57,183 nucleotides of DNA from Paracoccaceae bacterium (GTDB taxonomy: Bacteria > Pseudomonadota > Alphaproteobacteria > Rhodobacterales > Rhodobacteraceae): positions 1 to 57,183 of the forward strand of contig JAIXSA010000021.1 of the NCBI GenBank assembly GCA_027484915.1, written 5' to 3'. The translations under genes and the position numbers were made by a program. How positions within the stretch are numbered: position 1 is the stretch's first letter; each line of letters starts with the position of its first letter. The notes under the pieces are model-generated. The model saw only the letters and a list, made by a program, of their open reading frames with translations. It ran no database searches and had not been told where the DNA came from. This document shows, in pieces, positions 24,777 to 32,453 of the stretch.

Positions 24777-26144
24777 TCACTCCGCTGCAACTGCCGAACG
24801 GCGCGCGGCCGCCCAGCGGGTTTCGGGGAAGGGAAGGCCCAGGTTCTCGCGCAGGGTCCGGCCTTCATAGGCGGTGCGGAACAGGCCCCGGCGCTGCAGT
24901 TCGGGGATCACCAGGTCGACAAAGTCGGTGAGGCCGGTGGGGAGCCAGGGCGGCAGGATGTTGAAGCCGTCGGCGCCTTCGTTGGTGAACCAGTCTTCCA
25001 GGATGTCGGCGATCTGCACGGGCGTGCCGACCACGGTGAAATGGCCCCGCGCGCTGGCGACGTGCTGATACAGCTGGCGGATGGTGAAGCCGTTCTCGTC
25101 CGCGATCTGGCGGATGAGCGCCTGGCGGGACTTCATGCCTTCGGTCGGGCTGACAGGGGGCAGCGGGCCGTCGAGGTCCACGCCAGTCAGGTCCAGTGTC
25201 CCGCCGGTCAGGCCCTTGATCAGCGCGATGCCGTCCTCTTCCAGGATCAGGTTGGTCAGGCGGTCATACTTCTCGCGCGCTTCGGCTTCCGTGCGACCGA
25301 CGAAGGGCGAGACACCAGGCATCACGAGGATGTGGTCGGGGTTGCGCCCAAGGCCTCGCGCCCGGGCCTTGATGTCGCGGTAGAATTCCTGGGCGGTGTC
25401 CAGCTTCTGGTGCGCGGTGAAGATCACCTCCGCTGTCGCCGCCGCCAAACCGCGCCCGTCCTCGGACTGCCCCGCCTGGACGATCACCGGATGACCCTGG
25501 GGCGAGCGGCTGACGTTCAGCGGTCCGCGCACCTTGAAGTGCTCACCCTTGTGGTCGGTGTAATGCACCTTCTCGGGGTCAAAGAACCGTCCGCTCTCCT
25601 TGTCGCGCAGGAAGGCGTCGTCCTCGAAACTGTCCCAGAGTTTCTTGACAACATCCACATGCTCTGCCGCGCGGCGGTAGCGGAAGGCGTGCGGGTGCTG
25701 CTGGTCGAGGTTGAAGTTGTGGGCGGCGCTTTCCGTGGCCGTCGTGACCACGTTCCACCCGGCCCTTCCGTCCGAAATCAGGTCCAGGGAAGCGAACTTG
25801 CGGGCAAGGTTGTAGGGCTCCTCATAGGTCGTGGACGCCGTGGCGATGAAGCCGAGGTTCTTCGTCAGGGGCGCCAGCGCCGAGAACAGCGTCACCGGCT
25901 CGAACCCCGAGACCTTGGCATTCCCGCCCTCGATGCCGCCGCCGAAGGCGATGGCCAGGCCGTCGGCCAGGAAATAGGCGTCGAAGAGGCCCCTCTCCGC
26001 CTCCAGCGCAAGCTTCACATGGAAGTCGAAGCTCGTCGCCCCGTCAGCCGGGCTGTCCGGGTGCCGCCAGGCGGCGATGTGCTGGCCGGCGCCGGGAAGG
26101 AAGGCGCCCAGTCTGATCTTCTGCGGGCGGTTCTTGCGGGTCAT
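24777..26144 (-). CDS. FMN-dependent monooxygenase of the NtaA/SnaA/DszA family
   Basis: This 455-residue enzyme belongs to the bacterial luciferase-like class that uses free reduced FMN: IRLGAFLPGAGQHIAAWRHP at the N-terminus, DGLAIAFGGG, SDGRAGWNVVTTATESAAHN and GHPVIVQAGQSEDG are family marks (nitrilotriacetate, dibenzothiophene sulfone and pristinamycin monooxygenases). It oxidises a C-N or C-S bond with O2. Start 26144 has AAAGGA at the right distance, better than the ATG at 26159. The FMN reductase gene upstream would supply its cofactor and the ABC importer downstream its substrate. Confidence 0.9.
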   Translation of the reverse strand: MTRKNRPQKIRLGAFLPGAGQHIAAWRHPDSPADGATSFDFHVKLALEAERGLFDAYFLADGLAIAFGGGIEGGNAKVSGFEPVTLFSALAPLTKNLGFIATASTTYEEPYNLARKFASLDLISDGRAGWNVVTTATESAAHNFNLDQQHPHAFRYRRAAEHVDVVKKLWDSFEDDAFLRDKESGRFFDPEKVHYTDHKGEHFKVRGPLNVSRSPQGHPVIVQAGQSEDGRGLAAATAEVIFTAHQKLDTAQEFYRDIKARARGLGRNPDHILVMPGVSPFVGRTEAEAREKYDRLTNLILEEDGIALIKGLTGGTLDLTGVDLDGPLPPVSPTEGMKSRQALIRQIADENGFTIRQLYQHVASARGHFTVVGTPVQIADILEDWFTNEGADGFNILPPWLPTGLTDFVDLVIPELQRRGLFRTAYEGRTLRENLGLPFPETRWAAARRSAVAAE

Positions 26145-26225
26145 GAAATGTCCTTTCATCGGGCATGGATGGGACGTCCACCGTCCAGTCGGGGCGGCGT
26201 TGGGTCGGTCAGGTTGGGATGGGGC

Positions 26226-26789
26226 TCAGGCCCCCAGGAGGAAGACCTCCGGCAGGGTGCGGCGGTCGAAGTAGGGGGCTAACTGGCCCACCGCCCGACC
26301 CAGCCGGTCAAGAAGCGCGGGTGCCGTGGGTTGGCCCCCGGTAAAGTCACGGTCGGCGGCATAAATCCCGGTGGGCAGTGTGCGCGCCTCGAAAAAGCCG
26401 AACAGCGGGCGCAACTGGTGCTCGATCACCAGCGCGTGCCGGTCTCCCCCGCCGGTGGCGGTCAGCAGGACCGGCTTGTCCGCCAGCGCCAGCGGGTCGA
26501 TCAGGTCGATCAGGTGCTTGAAGAGGCCAGTGTAGCTGCCCTTGTAGACCGGGCTGCCCACCACCAGCGCATCCGCCGAAAGGATCACGTCCAACGCCGC
26601 GCGCGCCGGGGCATCCAGGTCCGCCACCCGCCGCGCCGCGCCCAGCGAGGGACCGAAATCCGTCAGGTCATAGATCGTCCCCGTGGCATGAAACTCGCTT
26701 GCGGCCGTGGCGACGACCGTCTGGACCAGCGTCCGGGTCTTGGAAGGCCGGTCCAGGTTGCCGGACAGTCCGATGATGGTGCGGGTCAT
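26226..26789 (-). CDS. msuE-like: NAD(P)H-dependent FMN reductase (SsuE/MsuE family)
   Basis: This 187-residue flavodoxin-fold protein starts IIGLSGNLDRPSKTRTLV and has ADALVVGSPVYKGSYTGLFK, the conserved FMN-binding loop of SsuE/MsuE reductases, then LLTATGGGDRHALVIEHQLR. It hands reduced FMN to the monooxygenase encoded 81 bases downstream. It is the first gene of a five-gene minus-strand operon (reductase, monooxygenase, permease, binding protein, ATPase). Confidence 0.9.
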   Translation of the reverse strand: MTRTIIGLSGNLDRPSKTRTLVQTVVATAASEFHATGTIYDLTDFGPSLGAARRVADLDAPARAALDVILSADALVVGSPVYKGSYTGLFKHLIDLIDPLALADKPVLLTATGGGDRHALVIEHQLRPLFGFFEARTLPTGIYAADRDFTGGQPTAPALLDRLGRAVGQLAPYFDRRTLPEVFLLGA

Positions 26790-27044
26790 GGGTTGGCCTC
26801 ATCTCGATTCTTTTGATCGTGATTTATCCTGCGCCAGTTTGGGGCCGCTTGCCATTCCATAGTCGGACAGGAAAACGGAAGATTCCCGGTGCTATCGGGG
26901 GGCGGAAAAGGATGTTTCTCCCCCTGGGGCCACCACCCGCAAGGGTTGGCGCGCGGTGGGTCTGACCCAAAACAGCGGCCGCACCTTGCCGATAAAGCCG
27001 CCACCGGACCCCATTCCTGACTGCCGAAAACCCCTGCCGTCCAG

Positions 27045-28313
27045 CTAACCTGCGGGTTGCGCGGTGTTGGCGCCGAAGCTTCCGCTGGCCTGGAACGGCT
27101 CGCCGATGGCAAGCAGCTTGCCGAAGGGCGGAGCCTCGACGGCGCCAGTCACCGCCCAGATCACCGGAAATCCCGGGCGGTCCGGGATCGGGGCATCCAG
27201 ATCGGTCAGCACCACAAGGACCGATGGCTGCAGACGCGCGCTTTGCGCGAAAAGGTCGGCAAAGTCCGTACCGCCGCCCGTCCGCACCTGCCCCGTCACG
27301 TGCGCGCGCCAGGTCGCGGGGTCCAGGCGACTTGCCGCATGGACCGTCTCGTCGAACGCCAGAAGATGCACTTCCGCTCCGGTGCGGCGGGCAATGCCTT
27401 CTGCCTCGGCCCAGAAGAGCCGCAGGGTCTGCGCATCGATCGATGAAGATGTATCCAGCCCAACGACGATCCTTGCACGATGGCTGGACCGTCGGGACCC
27501 CGGCTCGAACACTGGCAGGGCACCGCCGGTCCTTTCCGCCTCGGCCAGACGCGCGATGAAGGGCCTGGACGGGCGGTTCCAGCTTGCTGTCGGCCGTTCG
27601 ACAAGGGCCCGCGCAAGGAGACCCCGCAAGACGACCTCCCACGGGACCTGATCTGGTGCCAGGTCAGCAAGGATCGCACCCAGGCGCCCGATGCCAGAGC
27701 CCGCCTTGCGCCCCGCCGCCATCGCCCGCAGCATCTGGTTGCGCCAGTCGGCTGCGGATTGGGCCGGGCCGCCTTCGTCGGGCGGGCCGGTCTTCAGATC
27801 ATCGGCGAAACCCTGCGTCCTGGCCCAGTCCCGCAGGCGTCTGGCGCGCGCGGGGTCGCTGTGCAGCGTCATGGCCAGCCGGTCGGCATCCCAGCGTTCC
27901 AGCGCGGCGACGGCACTGGGCGCGGGCATGCCCGCCTCGGCCAGAAGCTCGGTCAGCAGTACGGCGGGACGGGGGATGGCGTGTCCCGCCAGGGTAAGCG
28001 TCTCGTTGATGATCCCGTCGGCCGCCAGCGCATAAAGCGCGGGGTCAAAGGCATCGCCAAGCCGTTCGGACAGCCCCGCCGACCGGGCCGAGTGCCGAAG
28101 CGCCACGTGCAGGACATGGTGCGCGACAAGGCCGACCTGTTCCGGCAGGCCCAGCAGATCGAACCCCGGCCCGTAGCTGATGACCTCGCCCTGCGTTGCC
28201 GTGGGCCCCGACCCGTCGCGGTGCCGACACCAGAGCGCAAGCACCGCCAGCGCGGCATCGACCTCTCCCAGATGGGCGATCGCCTGCGCGGCGCGGACCG
28301 AATGCCGCGTCAC
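27045..28313 (-). CDS. VWA-like / putative metallopeptidase-domain protein (DUF2201 type)
   Basis: This 422-residue protein has an N-terminal helical domain with a zincin-like VAHHVLHVALRHSAR (an HHxxH arrangement) and a C-terminal VWA-like domain: VVGLDTSSSIDAQTL is a MIDAS-type DxSxS, followed by GGGTDFADLF and a strand VLVVLTDLDAP. Such proteins partner MoxR-type AAA ATPases, here encoded upstream with an ATGA overlap. The pair is thought to remodel or insert metal cofactors into target proteins. The target is unknown. Confidence 0.82.
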   Translation of the reverse strand: MTRHSVRAAQAIAHLGEVDAALAVLALWCRHRDGSGPTATQGEVISYGPGFDLLGLPEQVGLVAHHVLHVALRHSARSAGLSERLGDAFDPALYALAADGIINETLTLAGHAIPRPAVLLTELLAEAGMPAPSAVAALERWDADRLAMTLHSDPARARRLRDWARTQGFADDLKTGPPDEGGPAQSAADWRNQMLRAMAAGRKAGSGIGRLGAILADLAPDQVPWEVVLRGLLARALVERPTASWNRPSRPFIARLAEAERTGGALPVFEPGSRRSSHRARIVVGLDTSSSIDAQTLRLFWAEAEGIARRTGAEVHLLAFDETVHAASRLDPATWRAHVTGQVRTGGGTDFADLFAQSARLQPSVLVVLTDLDAPIPDRPGFPVIWAVTGAVEAPPFGKLLAIGEPFQASGSFGANTAQPAG

Positions 28314-29413
28314 GGCAGTCCCAGCGCGCGGCGGTCGGCGGCATAGGCGGCATAGGCTTCGGACGTGGCGAAGACGTCCTGCCAGCCCTGCGCCAGCGCC
28401 CGGCCGATCAGCAGCTCGAACCCGAAACTCGCCAGCTCGCTTGTGGGCAGGCCGCCGGTGGCAAGTCCCCGGTGCGTCCGCAGGTCGGCCAGGATTTCGA
28501 TGGCAGCGGCCAGCGTGCCGCGCGTGACCATGCCGACCAGCCCGAAGACCAGTGCCGTCAGGCCATGCAGCGAGGCGGGATAAAGCGCCATGCGGTCGGC
28601 ACGTGGCGTGGCCAGCATCTCGTCGATCCGGACGGTCGCGGCAATCTCGTCGGCCAATAGGGCGAACTCGGCGGCGGCGGCACTGCCGACGGTTCCCGCG
28701 ATCATCACCTGCCGGGTGGCCCGGTCGGCGACGCTGTCCATGATGCGGCTCACACGCGTCCAGCTGCGCGGGGTGCAGGCGATCATCTGCCCTCGGCGAA
28801 GGCTGTCTTCCGTCGTCTCCAGCAGGTCGGGGCGCGTGCGGATGAACGCGGCGACGGCGGGATGGATGCCTGCGGAGATGGCGTAGTTCGCCAGCCAGTC
28901 CTCGGCGTTCGCCTGCACGATCATGTGGATCAGCCGATCGCTGAGCGCGGTGCCCATGTCATAGGCGATGGTGCCGTCTTCGACCTGATTGCCCGCCGCC
29001 ACGATCATCACGCTGGGCGGCAACCGGTGCCGACCGACCCGGCGCTCTTGCAGAAGGCCATAGACCGTGGGCTGCAATGAGGGTGCGGCCGCCGTCAGTT
29101 CATCCAGAAACAGGATGGCGGGAGTGTCGCTGTCCGGCAGGTCCTCCGGCCGATACCAGACCGTCTTCGCCGTGCTGTGGTCGTAATAGGGAAGCCCCCG
29201 CAGGTCCTGCGGCTCGATGGTGGTCAGGCGCAGGTCATGCAGCCTTGCCCCGATCCGGTCGGCAAGGGTCTGCACAAGTTCGGTCTTTCCCACGCCGGGA
29301 CGGCCATGCAGCATCCAGGACGCCGTCAGGCCACCCGCGACTTGCGCGGCCCAGCCTGCCTCCAGCACGCGCAGGGCCTCTCCGGCGGAAACGGTTGTCG
29401 CATTCACGCTCAT
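28310..29413 (-). CDS. MoxR-family AAA ATPase
   Basis: This 367-residue AAA+ ATPase has Walker A HGRPGVGKTE, Walker B AILFLDELTAA, sensor region VMIVAAGNQVEDG and a C-terminal lid domain. It is soluble and probably hexameric. It lies between a small membrane protein and the VWA-like protein with 4-base overlaps at both junctions, so the three are made together. MoxR ATPases act as chaperones with VWA partners. Confidence 0.88.
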   Translation of the reverse strand: MSVNATTVSAGEALRVLEAGWAAQVAGGLTASWMLHGRPGVGKTELVQTLADRIGARLHDLRLTTIEPQDLRGLPYYDHSTAKTVWYRPEDLPDSDTPAILFLDELTAAAPSLQPTVYGLLQERRVGRHRLPPSVMIVAAGNQVEDGTIAYDMGTALSDRLIHMIVQANAEDWLANYAISAGIHPAVAAFIRTRPDLLETTEDSLRRGQMIACTPRSWTRVSRIMDSVADRATRQVMIAGTVGSAAAAEFALLADEIAATVRIDEMLATPRADRMALYPASLHGLTALVFGLVGMVTRGTLAAAIEILADLRTHRGLATGGLPTSELASFGFELLIGRALAQGWQDVFATSEAYAAYAADRRALGLP

Positions 29414-30099
29414 CGGGCCGGCGCCCCCCTGTCCAGAAGCGCCGCCAACCGCGCATGGGCCGACACCGCACGCGCCTCCTGCGAGATTTCACGGACATAG
29501 CGGTTGTCGCGGTGGTTCACGGCCAGAAGGTCCCTTTCGCTGAACGCCTCGTCGAAAAGGCCCCCGCTCAGCAACTCGCGATCCTCGCGATCCAGCGCAA
29601 GGACATGCGGTGCAGGCGTGTCGCCTTGCACCGACACAAGCGTCAGCGGGGCGATGCGCGCCAGTTCGGACTGTTCGACGACAAGGCGCAACGTGCCCTC
29701 CTGCAGATCGTGCCGGGCGGCGATCCGTCTCAGGCAGTTGCGCCCGCGAAAGACAAGCGTGTCAAGCCGCCGGGCGGCTTCGTCCGGCCCCACCTGCCCT
29801 GCCCGCCCCTTCGCCGTCAACCGCAGGACCTTCAACTCGACCAGCACGACCAGGATCACCATCAACGCCGGGGCCTGCATGACCGGCACCGCAAGATCAC
29901 GCACCAGGATCGGACTGACGACAAAGGGCAGCAGCGTCACCGCAAAGCGAAGGGGCTGCATCTCGACCAGAAGCCGCATCCAAGTCCGAAAGCCCGCGCC
30001 GGAGGGGATGACGGGGACCCTGCCCAGGAATTTCTTCGGCAGGCTGCGGGTTTCAAGCACGCCCGGATTCCACAACGTGCCATTGGTCAGGATCAGCAT
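29410..30099 (-). CDS. Putative membrane protein of the MoxR/VWA operon
   Basis: This 229-residue product has two likely membrane spans (about residues 48-70 and 73-92: FAVTLLPFVVSPILV and APALMVILVVLVELKVL) and a charged cytoplasmic C-terminal half. I do not recognise the family. The stop overlaps the MoxR start, so it is cotranscribed with the ATPase and could anchor the complex. No signal peptide is apparent. Confidence 0.7.
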   Translation of the reverse strand: MLILTNGTLWNPGVLETRSLPKKFLGRVPVIPSGAGFRTWMRLLVEMQPLRFAVTLLPFVVSPILVRDLAVPVMQAPALMVILVVLVELKVLRLTAKGRAGQVGPDEAARRLDTLVFRGRNCLRRIAARHDLQEGTLRLVVEQSELARIAPLTLVSVQGDTPAPHVLALDREDRELLSGGLFDEAFSERDLLAVNHRDNRYVREISQEARAVSAHARLAALLDRGAPAR

Positions 30100-30271
30100 C
30101 GGCGCTCACATCTTCTGCCGCTTACGTAGAACGGCCCTTACGGCTGGCAAATGCAAGCAGACTGTCTTCGGGTCGGACGCACGCAGCACCCGGCATCGTG
30201 AGCCGATCCGCCGGAACCAAATCCAAGGTCCGGCGGTTGGCGGGGCGGATTTCCTGCGAAAGGTTTCACAC

Positions 30272-30700
30272 GTGCGAACCCTGACCTCTGCCGGTCGTCG
30301 CGGCTGGGCTTCGCTGCCCGGCCAAGAGACATTGAGATATTTCGCGGCCGCTTTCTTTGCGCTGACCTTGGTGACTGACTGGGCCTACACGCAGACCATG
30401 GTGCTGATGTGGCGGGACTTTTCCGCCTGGCTGCTGTTTGCCGGGCTTGTCGCGGCGGGGGTCGCGGTCGTTCTGTGGCTGATCGGGCTTGTCGTCTATC
30501 GCGAGCACCCCTTCTGGACCGTTGTATTTCTGAACGCCCTCGTCCTGATCACCGCCGTCGTGAACAGCCTTGTCCACGCAGGGGACGGCTGGACCTCCAT
30601 CGTACCCTGGGGCATCGGCCTGTCGCTGGTGACCTGTGTCCTCATGCTCGTCTCGACGACGCTGCGCCGGACCGCGCTCCGCCCGATGCAGCGCATCTGA
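30272..30700 (+). CDS. Small membrane protein, DUF2231-like
   Basis: The 142-residue product begins at a GTG (VRTLTSAGRRGW) after AAAGG; the open frame extends upstream but that part is antisense to the membrane protein gene and unlike any protein. It has four predicted membrane spans (for example FAAAFFALTLVTDWAYTQ and WTVVFLNALVLITAVVNSL), resembling DUF2231 proteins. It lies 12 bases before the sorbosone-dehydrogenase-like gene, a pairing seen with such dehydrogenases. It might anchor or serve an electron-transfer partner. Confidence 0.75.
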   Translation: MRTLTSAGRRGWASLPGQETLRYFAAAFFALTLVTDWAYTQTMVLMWRDFSAWLLFAGLVAAGVAVVLWLIGLVVYREHPFWTVVFLNALVLITAVVNSLVHAGDGWTSIVPWGIGLSLVTCVLMLVSTTLRRTALRPMQRI

Positions 30701-30712
30701 GAGGAGATCGAC

Positions 30713-32194
30713 ATGTCAAGCTTCACCCACCCGCTGCGGGCCATCCTGTTGGGCAGCACCGTCGCCGCAGTCTTCGCAGCTGCCGGACTGGCGCAAGAGG
30801 CTGAGTTCGACATTGCCAGCCAGATCGGGCCCGACCCCGTGCTGTCCGAGCCGATCTATGGCGATCTCTGGCCGGGGATGAACGTCGGAGAGGTCATCGG
30901 CTGGCAGGACGGCGAGACGCCCTCGGTCCCTGAAGGCCTGACGATCACCGCTTTTGCAACCGATCTCGTGAACCCGCGCACCGTGCATACGCTGCCCAAC
31001 GGGGACGTGCTGGTGGTGCAATCGCGCGCACCTGCGGGCAAGCCGAAGTATCGGCCCAAGGATTACATCCGTGGCTGGATCATGAAGATGGCCGCTGGGG
31101 GCGGTTCCGGCCCTGCGCCTGAAAGCAACCTGATCACGCTTCTTCGCGACCCCGACCGGGACGGGGTGGTGGACGAACGCCATGACCTTCTGACCGGCCT
31201 CCATTCGCCCTTCGGCCTCGCCTGGATCGACGACACGCTTTACGTCGCGATGGCGGATGGCGTGGTCGCCTATCCGTACAAGCTGGGCGAAACCACGATC
31301 ACCGCGCAGCCTGAACTGGTCACCTTGCTTCCCGGCGGACCGCTCAACCACCATTGGACCAAGGACCTCGCGCTCAGCCCGGACGGGACGATGCTTTACG
31401 CCTCGGTCGGTTCGAACTCGAATGCAGCCGAGAACGGGATGGAGGCCGAAAAAGGCCGCGCCGCCATCTGGCAGATCGACCGCGCGACGGGGGCGTCTAA
31501 GCTGTTTGCCACGGGCTTGCGCAATCCGAACGGGCTGATCTTCCACCCCGAGACGGGCGAGCTTTGGGCCGTCATCAACGAACGGGACGAGCTTGGTCCG
31601 AATCTGGTGCCGGACTACATGACCTCGGTCACGGAAAACGGGTTCTACGGCTGGCCCTACAGCTACTATGGGCCGCACGTGGATGAACGGGTCCGACCGC
31701 AGCGGCCGGACCTTGTGGCGGCGGCAATCCCGCCGGATTACGCACTCTCCAGCCATGTGGCGGCACTGGGACTGGTCTTCACCCAGGGTTCGGCCATGCC
31801 CGAGGCCTATGCCAACGGCGCCTTCGTCGGCCAGCGCGGCAGCTGGAACCGCGAAGAGTTCAATGGCTACAAGGTGTCCTATGTGCCCTTTCGGGACGGA
31901 AAGCCCGACGGGATGGCGCAGGATGTCGTGACCGGCTTCCTGCTTCCCGACCGGGAACAGGTGCGCGGGCGGCCCGTGGGGCTTGGGATCGACGGAACCG
32001 GGGCGCTTCTCATCGCAGACGACGCCGGTAACACGGTCTGGCGGGTGGCCGCGGCGGATGGTCGGGTCACAGACGCCCCGGTCGAGACGGATCGGGTGGC
32101 GCGTGCGTCTGGGGCGGGGACGACGTCCGAGCCGGCCCCAACCGGGACCGAGCCGACCGAGCCCTCGCCCACGGCACCCGCAGCCGGCGACTAG
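30713..32194 (+). CDS. Sorbosone/glucose dehydrogenase-like beta-propeller, secreted
   Basis: This 493-residue protein has a signal peptide (cleavage near AGLAQ) and a six-bladed beta-propeller of the glucose/sorbosone dehydrogenase family: VNPRTVHTLPNGDVLVVQSR, LTGLHSPFGLAWIDDTLYVA, HHWTKDLALSPDGTMLYASV, GLRNPNGLIFHP, and GLGIDGTGALLIADDAGNTVWR. Members use PQQ or act on sugars and aldehydes in the periplasm. The C-terminal tail is Pro/Thr/Ala-rich and probably disordered. The stop overlaps that of the convergent oxidase-operon gene by 4 bases. The substrate is unknown. Confidence 0.85.
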   Translation: MSSFTHPLRAILLGSTVAAVFAAAGLAQEAEFDIASQIGPDPVLSEPIYGDLWPGMNVGEVIGWQDGETPSVPEGLTITAFATDLVNPRTVHTLPNGDVLVVQSRAPAGKPKYRPKDYIRGWIMKMAAGGGSGPAPESNLITLLRDPDRDGVVDERHDLLTGLHSPFGLAWIDDTLYVAMADGVVAYPYKLGETTITAQPELVTLLPGGPLNHHWTKDLALSPDGTMLYASVGSNSNAAENGMEAEKGRAAIWQIDRATGASKLFATGLRNPNGLIFHPETGELWAVINERDELGPNLVPDYMTSVTENGFYGWPYSYYGPHVDERVRPQRPDLVAAAIPPDYALSSHVAALGLVFTQGSAMPEAYANGAFVGQRGSWNREEFNGYKVSYVPFRDGKPDGMAQDVVTGFLLPDREQVRGRPVGLGIDGTGALLIADDAGNTVWRVAAADGRVTDAPVETDRVARASGAGTTSEPAPTGTEPTEPSPTAPAAGD

Positions 32195-32453
32195 CCGCAG
32201 ATCTTCAGGGACAGCACCGGCAACGATACCCAAAGCGCTGCAACCACCGCCGCAGTGCCCAGGACCGTGGCGGTCGTCTGGACGAAGGCGGAAGGCGCGG
32301 GCACGGCAAGGATGCGTTCCAGCACCAGCCCCTGGATCACCACGTAAAGCGCGGCGGCCGCGATCAGCGCCGTACGCGGGTCCAGGCCGTCGGGCCAATG
32401 GCGCGAACAGGCCAGACCGTGAACGGCAGCGACAGGCGCAGGACGTTGCTCAT
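32191..32453 (-). pseudogene. Frameshifted small membrane protein of the oxidase operon
   Basis: The ATG at 32453 overlaps the oxidase subunit I stop (ATGA), as expected for the next operon gene, and gives MSNVLRLSLPFTVWPVRAI. The frame then meets a stop at 32364. A second frame continues the protein as a two-span membrane segment (ALIAAAALYVVIQGLVL and VLGTAAVVAALWVSLPVLSL) to 32191. Adding one T in the ATTGG of minus-strand CGCCATTGGCCC would restore a single product of about 87 residues. It is either a real pseudogene or a sequencing error in a short run. Confidence 0.6.
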
